From contig CAJNYU010003637.1 in NCBI GenBank assembly GCA_905331475.1, positions 55,605-119,604 on the forward strand: a stretch of 64,000 bases of DNA, given 5' to 3'. Every line of letters starts with the position of its first letter. Position 1 is the stretch's first letter. Under the pieces are notes generated by a model. That model saw only the letters and a program-made list of their open reading frames with translations. It was not told the DNA's origin and ran no database searches. This DNA is from Rotaria socialis. Taxonomy: Eukaryota; Rotifera; Eurotatoria; Philodinida; Philodinidae. Position numbers and translations under genes: made by a program. Shown here piece by piece: positions 1-10,083 of the stretch.

Positions 1-2
1 TT

Positions 3-182
3 GATTTTGTTGGAGAGACAGCCGCAGTACAACAAGTCTCGTCAAAACTCTTGAATATTACTCTACCATTTGGAAGTGGCCCTGCTAGTCCATACAATGG
101 TTCTCTCCGTATGAACGCATTTCAAAATCTTCACATTTTACAAATATTTTTATGCTTAATATTATCAATTATCTTTCAATAA
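3..182 (+). CDS. 3' end of an unrecognised gene, 59 codons, GPI-signal-like tail
   Basis: An open frame enters from the left edge and stops at 180-182 (TAA). The encoded tail contains a Gly/Ser/Pro-rich stretch (PFGSGPASPYNGS) followed by about 20 hydrophobic residues ending in SIIFQ. A small-residue linker, then a terminal hydrophobic run with no charged tail, is the usual layout of a GPI-attachment signal; a C-terminal membrane anchor is the alternative. The first base may belong to an exon that begins outside the window. The family cannot be named from 59 residues. Codon use and frame length fit coding sequence better than chance, but the evidence is modest. Confidence 0.5.
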   Translation, partial: DFVGETAAVQQVSSKLLNITLPFGSGPASPYNGSLRMNAFQNLHILQIFLCLILSIIFQ

Positions 183-1249
183 GCTTTCTATGATATATTT
201 CTTCACATTGACTTATCATAATAAACATTTTTTTGTTGCATCTCATGCTTTTCGCATATCTATTTTAATTTTAAAGAAAAAAATGTATGCCTATTTTATG
301 ATTATTCGTACGAACTTATGCTTTTCCGTTGCTTATTCATTTAATAAAAAGACATACATAAGAATGCCGATGCATATCTACAATGATAAACAATAGAAAC
401 GAAGATAATAGTGACAATAAGACACTTTCGATTTAATATTAAGAAATACACAGATTCCAATACCATCTATTTCCATAACATTTATTGATTTTTGACTAGA
501 ATCAGTGTAGGGAAACTAGCTAATATGATGATTCTCGAAAAATTTTTAAACTTTTGATTTTCTTCATATTCAAAATTTCCAGCAATACTGCATGCATGGT
601 ATTAAAAACAAAACTTGAATTAAGTTATTATATAAGAACAAGTTTATTAACAACTTTTCTTCAATTTTTGTCCACATTTGATTTATTTATGAAGCTAAAA
701 TTATTGTTATCTAGAGTTACAGAATTTTTATTGATCAAATTCAGCTTAGAATACTATAGAGTTCAAAGGTTTTGAGGTCTTAGCTCCCCCTAGAAAAAAT
801 AAAATCCTTGGAAAAAATAAGTTTAACTCCCCACCCACGATAGGTTTGACCAACGACTTCGCCTCCTACAATTTTTTTCCGGTGGCACCCCTACTATCTA
901 GGATTTCGCTCAATCTTTTCCACTTTTGATAACTACCAAAGTCAATTACTCATTCAATATCATTATCGTTAAAAATGGAAATCTATTTTGAGAATCATAA
1001 GATTTTACCTTAAACTCGCCTGTTCTTCCTTGACGAAATGATCCAATCAAAACAACTCCTCCTTTTCAAATAGTGTGAGACGATCCTGAAATTTATTTTA
1101 ATTAATTCAATAATGCTCTACTCACTGATGTGATTAAAATAACATTTTCTTGTCTTTTTTTATGTCGAACTTGATTGAGTTACTATTTATATCGCAATCC
1201 TTTGAATACTCACGCAAAACGTTTTTTCGAAAAGCCTCAGTAATGACCA

Positions 1250-1373
1250 GTTCTGAAAACCACGGTAATCACCGGTTGTTAAAACTGCTGGAGTCAGACC
1301 ATCTATGCGTATCCCTGACACCGCCGTGAACCGCGGTTCTGAAAACCGTTGTAAACCGCGTTTTAAAACGCTG
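1250..1373. repeat. diverged direct duplication of a ~42-bp unit
   Basis: The unit around TTCTGAAAACC followed by GTAA, a CCGGTT/CCGCG core and TTAAAAC occurs at about 1250-1291 and again at about 1333-1373. Its local GC content is higher than that of the surroundings. It may be the remnant of a miniature transposon, but ends and target duplications were not found. Confidence 0.4.
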
Positions 1374-1583
1374 CGATATCAGGCGATATTTTTGAAAAGC
1401 ATATATAGTCTGACTACCGTTATATCCAAAAAAAGCTTCAAACCGCGGATTTTCCAATACGCTAGACTCAACAGGAGCAGGTGTGCGAACATAACCTGTA
1501 CCTTAAAGCCTTCAGCTGTGGCGCCCTTCGAGAGGTAGTGTAGTGAACTCTCCCGAGCTTCATTTCCACAAAGTGTCTTTGTA

Positions 1584-1648
1584 GAGGGTGTGGGATGTGG
1601 ATGTATCCTTCAGAGAAATAGTGATTTTCACACCCACACCCACACCCT
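1584..1648. repeat. telomere-motif hairpin 1
   Basis: A G-rich arm (GAGGGTGTGGGATGTGG, from 1584) is followed about 25 nt later by a C-rich arm (CACACCCACACCCACACCCT, ending near 1647). The arms pair imperfectly. The arms resemble the (TGTGGG)n hexamer known from Adineta telomeres. See the finding on dispersed hairpins. Confidence 0.55.
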
Positions 1649-3459
1649 AGTTAAGCGCTTGATTAAAAAAAGTGAATGTCTATGTCGATGAAAGCTTCCT
1701 CTTTACAACATTGAACAAGTTGCTCTGTCAATTCTTTCAATTTAAGATCGATATTAGTGACAAATGTGATGGCGCATGATGAGAGTTCCCGCCGAGTATC
1801 AGTTGCCACTTGTCGAATCATTTCGATTGATTCCCGTTCCCCGTCATAGATTTGTGTCAGTAATTCATGTTCCTCTGGCGCGAACTTTTATCCTTCGACT
1901 TCAATTTTAAACCCATTACAATCATCTTCAATTGTACCTAACTATTCGCTCAGCTCATTATGATGCTCATTAATGCGATTCAGAGAGAAATTTTGCGAAC
2001 ATCCACCACATTTCACAGTGTTTTTTGGTTTTTACACTTAACACAAGAACTTTTGCCAACTAAGTTGACCATGTGAGAATTTATTTTAGAACTGAAGAAA
2101 AAAATGAATGAGGTTTGTTAACATCAGATATCCAGTCCAACAAGAAAAGAAAAAATGGCGCTTTTACAAGTGAAAAGCGCACATTTTAACGCAATAGAAA
2201 AAAACATTTTTGATGAGAAAAAAGTAGCTGAGTGTGAGTGTTGATCTTCCAGCATTCATACGCACCCTCACTCACACCCAACTTTACATGTGCTTTCAAA
2301 CTATATGATACAATAACAACAGAAAAAGACCTGGAAAATATGAATTAAATTACTTTTTGAAGGAAAAGACAAGGAAGAAGTTGAATAGTATCCTGCAGTG
2401 GGACTGCAACGTTTTGTTTCAAAGAGCAAATATGATCTTTCGAATCCTACTAGCTTTTTTCTAATTAAAATTTCATTTCATAGTTGAATTAATCAAAACT
2501 AATGAACACTACATCTAATTCAAAGTGTACATACTCTAAAAATATCATTGAGACGACCCGGTTGACAGACAGCAGAGAAATTCTAAATAATGATCAAAAT
2601 TACAAAGTTCTAGAGATTGCAGTATTTCAACATAATGTTCTATTGAACAAAGTCCATACAAGAAAGGTGCGTGAAATTGTTTTTTAAGCTTCCATAATAT
2701 GGATAAATTAATCCTATTGAGTTAGGGACTCATCTCGAATTGAATTAGAGTTATAATTAAAATACTTGAATTTTATGACAAGTATTCCTTCTGTCTCTGT
2801 TTTTTTTTGTATTCTATCATTGCTATATAATCGATTAATTGATTTTAAGAAAAACTAACTTGACCGTAATTCAACAGACATGCCATTGATAAATTGAATC
2901 AGTGACATAAAAAAGCGAACCATTTTTCTGTCTTTAATTTCTAATTCCTTCAGCTAGTTTAATCTGTTTTATCTGATTGTAGCGGAGAAAAATATTGTGA
3001 GGTCAATCATAATGAACACACGATGAAATTATTGCAATAAATACAGCAGTTTCTCAGTGAGGGTAAATAATTAAGTATATCGTTCTCAAATTAATAAAAG
3101 AATAGTGATGTAATAATGTCTTCTTCCTCAACTGTAGTATTCCTTATGCCATGCTTTTAAAGTGCACATCAAAAGTAACTTATTTGAAGAAGAATTTTCC
3201 TATCATCATTGTTGCTTCATGATAACGTAGTGTATTGGACGCTTATCCATTTTAAACATATTCTAGTTTTTCACTTCAGCCTTTAGTTTAATTACGTCGA
3301 TAAATGTGCCGACTATGATTAAAATGCAGTAGTGCTGAGAAACAATTATATTTTAAGTAGGAAAGTATCTGATTCTATTTTAAATTTTCTATAAAAAGAA
3401 AACGATGGCTTTCTTATTCCTCCCCATAGGCTTCATCTTTTGCATTTTCTCGAAAGAAA

Positions 3460-4624
3460 ATGTTTTTTTATGTGCTCTTTCATCGCCCTTCAACATTCTT
3501 ATTAATTTCTCTACATCTTCAGTTGTACTCTATCAATAGGATGATGTTTTACAACACTGAACATGTTATCAATGTTTCACAAATATCGAAGTCAATTGTT
3601 AATGATCTTAATCTTGTTACACATAGATATGTTATTTATCCTCCACTTATTTTTTTTATCTTTGGTTTTATTGGATTCACTGGAAATCTTTTCACATACC
3701 TTCATGCTGAACTTTGTTATAATACTGTTTGTATTTATTCACTCTGTGGCTTCACAATTGATATAATCAATCTTGCTCTGAGTTTATTTCCAAGATATCT
3801 TTCTGAAAAGTATGCAATTCGTACTCCATGGACTAGTTTACGTGCTACATGCAAACTTAGTATTTTTCTCCTTGCATTTCTTCCTCATTTATCAATTCAT
3901 TTTTTGCTCATGCCCACCATCGATTGATTTGCTTGTACATGTAAACTTACATCACCTATACAGCGACTTAGCCAACTTAAAATAGCGCCATGGATGAGCA
4001 GCATTACAATTATTTCTAGTTGCCTTGCATCGATTTATGCATCTATTCTCTATAATCTTCTGGATGGATCGCAGTGTATTTCTACACAACCGCAACTGAA
4101 TAGTATTTTGCATATCATATTGGGTGGTGTGATGCAGCCATCACTGGTGTTGACTTTTCTGTTACTTGCTTATCAAAATGTAAATCACAGTAAACAACGT
4201 GTGGTAAGTATTTTGATTTATTTTTGTGTTATAGAAGATTAATGTACTATAGGGTAGAGTTACAGCTGCATAAGCACCACGTTTGCAAAATCAATTCATT
4301 GTAATGATATTTTCTCAAGTTTTAGTAACAGGTTTCTTATTATTACATGCGGTTATTATGTATATGTATTATGCCTTTACTGCGGATTATATTAGAACTG
4401 TTGAACAATCGGCAATTATTAGTTTTGCTTATACTCTTACGAATTATTGTTTTTGTTTGATCAATGGTTAATCATTTTATCTTTCAATGCTGACATCTCG
4501 TTTATTTCATAAGACATTTACTGCTGGTTTGATTGGAATATTCTCTCGACGTATGCGTCTACGATTTCAAATGTTACAAGCAACGCATTCGATAGTCACT
4601 GTTACCAACATGGGACATCCTTAA
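3460..4624 (+). pseudogene. rhodopsin-like G-protein-coupled receptor, three in-frame stops
   Basis: Two exons, 3460-4203 and 4253-4624, are separated by a 49-nt phase-0 intron (donor GTAAGT, acceptor ATAG). The frame reads through as a seven-helix receptor. It has an N-terminal glycosylation site (NVS), a TM1 motif GFTGN, a conserved Cys before TM3, ID-stop-F at the DRY-like position, and a C-terminal SFYLSMLTSRLFHKTF helix-8-like end. Stops interrupt it at 3925-3927 (TGA, where CGA/Arg is expected), 4271-4273 (TAA) and 4469-4471 (TAA). No frameshift occurs over about 1.1 kb. The start could instead be the Met codons at 3541 or 3544. This class of receptor is expanded in bdelloids. The simplest reading is a young pseudogene, since the first stop removes TM4 onward and the family needs all seven helices. 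Confidence 0.85.
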
Positions 4625-4884
4625 AGTATTCAAACATTAATATTTAAAATTGAGTCAAAACAATTCGAAAAACTTTCTTTAATTTGTCGTTAAATTTTGT
4701 TTGCTTTTCGATATCTAAATTAAATAACCACGCTTCATCTGCTGTAATATTGTAAATGTTTGCATTATGCATGAATCTTGTACTCGTTATATTTTATTCT
4801 TATAAATAAATATTTATTTCTGTTCATCAGTGATCATAATACAATTCACTATAAATGTGTTTCATTAACATTTCAAGATAATAT
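4625..4884. other. short AT-rich spacer after the receptor pseudogene
   Basis: Nothing coding was seen. An AATAAA-type signal occurs in the run ATAAATAAATATTTATT near 4802 and could have been the polyadenylation signal of the receptor. Confidence 0.4.
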
Positions 4885-5516
4885 ATTTAAATGGGTTTAG
4901 GACAGTTGGTCGCATAGCGTAAATAAGAGGAATATATAGTGCAAAAAAAAATTGAACATTATTTATTATTTTATAAATAATTAAATAGAGAACATTACAG
5001 CGAAATCCGAACAATAAGACAACAAAATGTAACAAGCAAAACAAAGTTTTCAATAGTGAATAAGACAGCAACCAAAAAAAAATTCATAGAGACCAAAGAA
5101 TTTTTGTTACAGTTTTTCGATCAATTGTATACGAGTAATTGTTGTGTATTAATAATAATGTATTTTTAGAAATTTTTGTTAGAGTAACAGGCATTACTAC
5201 TTTCGTAAAATGACTTTTTTCAATTTTCAACAACTTATATGCAAGTAAATGTATACACGATTATCGTTAAATGAAAATGATCATTAGAGTAATATCCTCA
5301 ATTTGAGCAATATTGAATTAATTACATCAATTAGTCAATCATGATGATTATTCTGTCACACCAGATCAACTCATTGTATTAGTGTTGTGTGATTATTATA
5401 CTCATATTCCTCTTATTTACACTATACGACCAACTGCCCGTGCGACCAATTGTCCTACGACCAGCTGTCCATGTGCAACTGTCCGGCGACCAACTGTCTG
5501 GATCCCATTTAAATAT
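4885..5516. repeat. ~630-bp foldback element with a 15/16-bp tandem array in one arm
   Basis: The left end (4885-4940) reads ATTTAAATGGGT, GGACAGTTGGTCG, then a stretch ending AAATAAGAGGAATAT. The right end (about 5396-5516) is its reverse complement, from ATATTCCTCTTATTTAC to CCCATTTAAAT. The left arm has one copy of the CGACCAACTGTCC unit. The right arm has about five diverged copies in tandem. The outer tips share the palindrome ATTTAAAT. No coding capacity is seen between the arms. This looks like a miniature inverted-repeat element, superfamily not assigned. Confidence 0.6.
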
Positions 5517-5542
5517 TCGTACATTGAGATTGAGAAAAATAT

Positions 5543-5612
5543 GAGGGTGCCAATGTGGGTCTCGGGACGAACACGAAGTGTGACTGGCCTTCTGCTCACA
5601 CCCACACCGAGC
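5543..5612. repeat. telomere-motif hairpin 2
   Basis: A G-rich arm (GAGGGTGCCAATGTGGGT, 5543-5560) is followed after about 34 nt by a C-rich arm (GCTCACACCCACACCGAGC, ending near 5612). The pairing is imperfect. It has the same design as the hairpins at 1584, 7756, 16018 and 28021. Confidence 0.5.
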
Positions 5613-5782
5613 ATTGTACGCTCTGAGGATTTTTAGAACTCATGAGAACGTTGGTAAAGTTCAATGATAGAATTCGAGAGGCAACGTATTTTTTATTTCA
5701 TCAATAAATCATACCTTAAAGTTTGAATTAGACAAATTCAAATTTTTTTGAGTACATGAATAGATAATAATATTATTGTCTT

Positions 5783-8127
5783 TCAGTAGTGTAAAAATTT
5801 TTGAACTCTATAATTGTAACAATCCGTTACGTACAAATTAAGCTGAGAATCAAGTTTTAGAGCAACTGGGTAAGAAAGGTGATAAGCGTCGGGACCGGAA
5901 ACTCCAGTAACGCCTGCTATTGTTGTACCATTCATTGAGCCAGCTTGAAAAAACTGGATTCTATTATTATAGCTATCAGCCACGTAAATATTGCCCATGT
6001 AATCGACTTCAACATCATACGGACAATACAGCATTGTTGGCGAATTACCACTCATGCCGTTGATATCACCTGTAACTAATGTCCAACTGGTCGCGCCAAT
6101 TACCCAATAAACAATATTATGAGAATAATAATTGGCAATGTATAGACTATTTGATGTTAGATCCAAATATATACCCATCGGACAATATAACTGTGTACTA
6201 TTTGTGCCTGGTCCATTTCCTCCAGCAACTACAGTACCCGACGATGTATTAGCAAGGTAACTCATAATCCGGTGATTCCAAGTATCCGATACGTACAATG
6301 TACCAGTAGTTGGATTCATTTCTATACCCGAAGGGTAATATAGTTGATTGTTTGCGGAACCGCCAAAACCTGTGGACAGAAATAGAAACACTATGTATGT
6401 ATATTGCATAGAAGACCTTCATGTGTTATATAAGTTGTTCATTATTTAAAAACATGAAATCATTATTTGGGACAATAAATTCAGACAATAAAACTTTTTT
6501 ACCTCGTTTGTTACACTGAACTATGAACAAAAATAGTTTCCTACCTGTTCCGGCCACCATTGTACCAAAAGACGCACCATATGACCACAATTGAACTCTG
6601 TGATTATAAGTATCTACCACATAAACATTGCTATTGGAATCGACGAGACCACCTAGAGCACTCTGTAAAAGCGAAGGTCCACTACCACAAGTGGCGTTGG
6701 GTTGCCCCGCCATCGTTGTTCCATTGGGGGCACCGCTGAGCCACTTCTGAACTCTACAATTACCTTGATCTGCAATGTAGAGTGTACCGTTGGAATCAAT
6801 ACTTAAACCCGTAGGTTGATTGAGTTTATCTGGAGTGCTGTCAGAAACGCCAGTTACACCAGCTACAGTTATACCAGTGGCGTTCCATTTAAGTGATGTT
6901 ACGACAACTATCAAAAGATTATATACAAACGAAATATTTATTTATTCCTAATAGCACTCGATACAGTATTTCGACAGCATAATGAAATGAACACGCTAAC
7001 TCAATATTAAGCTTGTCGTGCACTGAGAACCGAGATGACAGGTAGTACGAACACGATCTGAAGAAAGTTCGCCATCGACATTGATCGCAGTATGCTATAG
7101 ATTGATCTAACTTTATATTTTTATTCTTTCATATACTAATCCAAATTATAAAGTATGAAAGTTCTGATCAATTGAAGTGTTGAAAAACAATAGATAGCTA
7201 TAGTTTAAATCGAAAAAAGTGTCTTTCAAGTTCCATATGCTATTGAATGGTTTCAACCAGAGCTTTCGTATTCGGCTCTGTAGTAGAAGATAAAAAGAAA
7301 AGTGAACATCATTCTAAAATTCGATCAGAGTAAAAGGAAGTATGTTACAATAGAGAAAGGTATTTGTTTTGAGAAGCAGCATCTCCTTGAAGAATACCTA
7401 AATTGTGAAAGTAAGAAGCATAACGTCTGTTATTCGATACCTAATTTATCAAGTAAAGAGCAGCAAAAAAGGCTTAATCAAGATGCCTGATACAATGCAA
7501 CAGTGACTATGAACTGCGATATATTATCGTCAACTCCGCTCTGAATTACTCGAAATTAAGTATATCGGTTTTCTTGAAGTTACCAATCACGTTTACACTA
7601 GCTCTATCCATCGGAAAGCTTCACTCTGGTTTCCTTAGTATGATTAAACACAACATAATATTGAGAAAACTCGGCATGTTTGTCTTGGTAGTAGATCGAT
7701 TTGTATTTTCTAGTTATAGACGTTGATCGATTTTTCACTGTACAAATCAGTAATCAAGGGTGTGGATGTGGGTCGTGCTTATATACTCCCACACCCCACA
7801 CCCTATTTATTATGTTGTACATGTTACTATCCAAAATTTTTCTATATGATGTTTGAACTAGATGACCATCTACTAATAAAGTATTTATAAAAACGCATTA
7901 TTTTTGTCTTACCTGGTGAACAACTTGTTCCATTCCATACCATTGTTTGATTCTGTAGACATTCTTGTTGATAGCTTACTGTAGTGTAACTATAGACAAC
8001 ATCACTTTGACAAACTGATCCATTATACACCAGTTGGGCTCGACAGGACCAAAGATTATCACTTGTACATAATAAATATCGATTGATATCACTTGACGAA
8101 TTACATGATTTCCCATATAACGAATAA
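5783..8127 (-). CDS. NHL-repeat (beta-propeller) protein, 3' three exons, truncated by the gap
   Basis: Exons on the minus strand are >8127-7913, 6907-6545 and 6369-5783, with the stop at 5785-5783. Both introns have GT/AG ends and phase 1 (1005 nt and 175 nt). The first visible exon is Cys-rich (YNGSVCQSDVVYSY, then NGTSCSP) and reads across the long intron into KWNATGITVAG. The rest is a run of NHL repeats: LYIADQGNCRVQKW, VYVVDTYNHRVQLW, LYVSDTWNHRIMSY, LYIANYYSHNIVYW, IYVADSYNNRIQFF, LYVTDCYNYRVQKF. NHL repeats form beta-propellers used for binding. The Cys-rich lead and N-glycosylation sites point to a secreted or cell-surface protein. The N-terminus lies in or beyond the N block. This protein type is greatly expanded in bdelloids (family knowledge); the ligand is unknown. 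Confidence 0.85.
7756..7804. repeat. telomere-motif hairpin 3, inside the NHL-gene region
   Basis: The arms are AAGGGTGTGGATGTGGG (7756-7772) and CTCCCACACCCCACACCCTA (about 7785-7804), with a short AT-rich loop. It lies within the 1005-nt intron of the NHL gene, near its donor side. Confidence 0.6.
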
Positions 8128-8944
8128 NNNNNNNNNNNNNNNNNNNNNNNNNNNNNNNNNNNNNNNNNNNNNNNNNNNNNNNNNNNNNNNNNNNNNNNNN
8201 NNNNNNNNNNNNNNNNNNNNNNNNNNNNNNNNNNNNNNNNNNNNNNNNNNNNNNNNNNNNNNNNNNNNNNNNNNNNNNNNNNNNNNNNNNNNNNNNNNNN
8301 NNNNNNNNNNNNNNNNNNNNNNNNNNNNNNNNNNNNNNNNNNNNNNNNNNNNNNNNNNNNNNNNNNNNNNNNNNNNNNNNNNNNNNNNNNNNNNNNNNNN
8401 NNNNNNNNNNNNNNNNNNNNNNNNNNNNNNNNNNNNNNNNNNNNNNNNNNNNNNNNNNNNNNNNNNNNNNNNNNNNNNNNNNNNNNNNNNNNNNNNNNNN
8501 NNNNNNNNNNNNNNNNNNNNNNNNNNNNNNNNNNNNNNNNNNNNNNNNNNNNNNNNNNNNNNNNNNNNNNNNNNNNNNNNNNNNNNNNNNNNNNNNNNNN
8601 NNNNNNNNNNNNNNNNNNNNNNNNNNNNNNNNNNNNNNNNNNNNNNNNNNNNNNNNNNNNNNNNNNNNNNNNNNNNNNNNNNNNNNNNNNNNNNNNNNNN
8701 NNNNNNNNNNNNNNNNNNNNNNNNNNNNNNNNNNNNNNNNNNNNNNNNNNNNNNNNNNNNNNNNNNNNNNNNNNNNNNNNNNNNNNNNNNNNNNNNNNNN
8801 NNNNNNNNNNNNNNNNNNNNNNNNNNNNNNNNNNNNNNNNNNNNNNNNNNNNNNNNNNNNNNNNNNNNNNNNNNNNNNNNNNNNNNNNNNNNNNNNNNNN
8901 NNNNNNNNNNNNNNNNNNNNNNNNNNNNNNNNNNNNNNNNNNNN
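8128..8944. other. assembly gap, 817 N
   Basis: This is an unbroken run of N. It hides the 5' part of the NHL gene, the left insertion junction of the pogo-like transposon, and any target-site duplication. Confidence 0.99.
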
Positions 8945-9651
8945 TATATAGGAACATATACTTTTTTAAATATATTTGAGTAGAGAAATGTCTGCTGAAT
9001 CGAATGATGTAAAAATCATTTAATTATCTAAAAAACCAAATGAGTAATTAGCGGTAGTTTGAGAATGATTGAATTTGTCATTATTAGGAGCACTGTTCGT
9101 AATAGGAACAACAAGCGAAAAAATGTTCCTAATACGAACACTCAGCGCAGAACAAGCAACATTTTAAAAAATTTACTAAATGAACTTTTTCACTATCAAA
9201 AATTTTTAATTTTTCAATAGTTCAATGACAAAAAATGCTCCTTATTGCTCAATGAATTTTAATCCAGAAGTTCAAATTTTTTCAAATCATTTTGACTGAG
9301 ATATTCAATTTAGAAAAATGCATTGCATGTTCGAATTAGGACCACTGTGCCTAATATGGATAGCCAACGAAAAAATGTTCCTAATTCGATCATATAATAG
9401 AAAATACATAGAAAAAAAGAATGCTTTAGTAAACGAAACTTTTTTATCTTTCAACTTCAAAATTTCGTTTTGCTTTCGTTACAAAAAATGTTTCTTGATC
9501 CATTCTACATTAATACCCAGCAGTTCAGCTCAAATTGATTTCGTTTTACATTGTTCCTTATACATATCAACGGAATTAATAGCAATCATCTGGTTTTGAT
9601 AGCTTAGAAATAAAATCGGAAATATTAATTATGATCGATGAAGTTGAAGTG
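8945..9651 (+). repeat. left terminal inverted repeat, built of two ~252-bp copies
   Basis: The arm carries near-palindromes of consensus TGTTCSTAATASGAACA at 9076, 9094 and 9124, and again at 9328, 9346 and 9376. Both triads have spacing 18 then 30. Other landmarks repeat at the same offset: CAAAAAATG occurs at 9229 and 9482. So the arm is a diverged tandem duplication of a ~252-bp unit. Such subterminal palindromes are the usual kind of transposase-binding site; that role is inferred. Confidence 0.8.
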
Positions 9652-10083
9652 AATTATCTTCCATTTTTGATATTTTCACTTATTTCCAACTATTTCTCAG
9701 ACTTGATTATACTATGATAATAGGGATTTCTCAATAAGTCATTGACATCTATTGATCCTCTGACTAAAGTATTGAAATTGATAATATCAGTGCATTGATG
9801 TTTCAGAAAATATAAATTTTGAGAAATGATTGAAATTATTTATTGTAAGTTTTAAATGAAAGAAAATGTGAATTAGGATTCATTAAAACATTATACCAAT
9901 CGTAGGCGAGATTAATATTTTACTCTGAGGAAACTCGATCTCAACAAATTTCAAGAAAAAAAACTGTACACAATAATCCAATTCTGTTGTTTTCGAATTA
10001 TTCATTTGGTTAGAATTACAGATCTATTTTCCAATTGTTTATTTTATTGATATGCAAGTGTGATACTGATTTGTTATCGAAAT

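Larger units (their letters stand above)
183..3459. other. intergenic, AT-rich, no convincing gene
   Basis: No frame here shows a domain, a convincing splice pattern or protein-like composition. It holds a diverged direct duplication at 1250-1373 and the G-rich/C-rich hairpin at 1584-1648. A weaker hairpin lies at about 2230-2281, where GAGTGTGAGTG is followed by CACCCTCACTCACACCC. At 866-891 there is a lone sequence resembling a right-hand hAT end (GGTGGCACCCCTA) with no matching left end. Confidence 0.6.

Noticed and set aside
866..891. hAT right end GGTGGCACCCCTA
   Set aside because: No matching left end or target duplication was found nearby.
3925..4471. Programmed stop read-through or RNA editing of the receptor
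   Set aside because: No supporting motif was seen, and young pseudogenisation explains three substitutions more simply. Kept only as a check.
9318..9599. 93-codon open frame and its minus-strand twin at 14382-14756 as a conserved protein
   Set aside because: They are the two inverted TIR copies of the transposon; similarity is due to the repeat, and both frames cross palindromic binding-site-like motifs.
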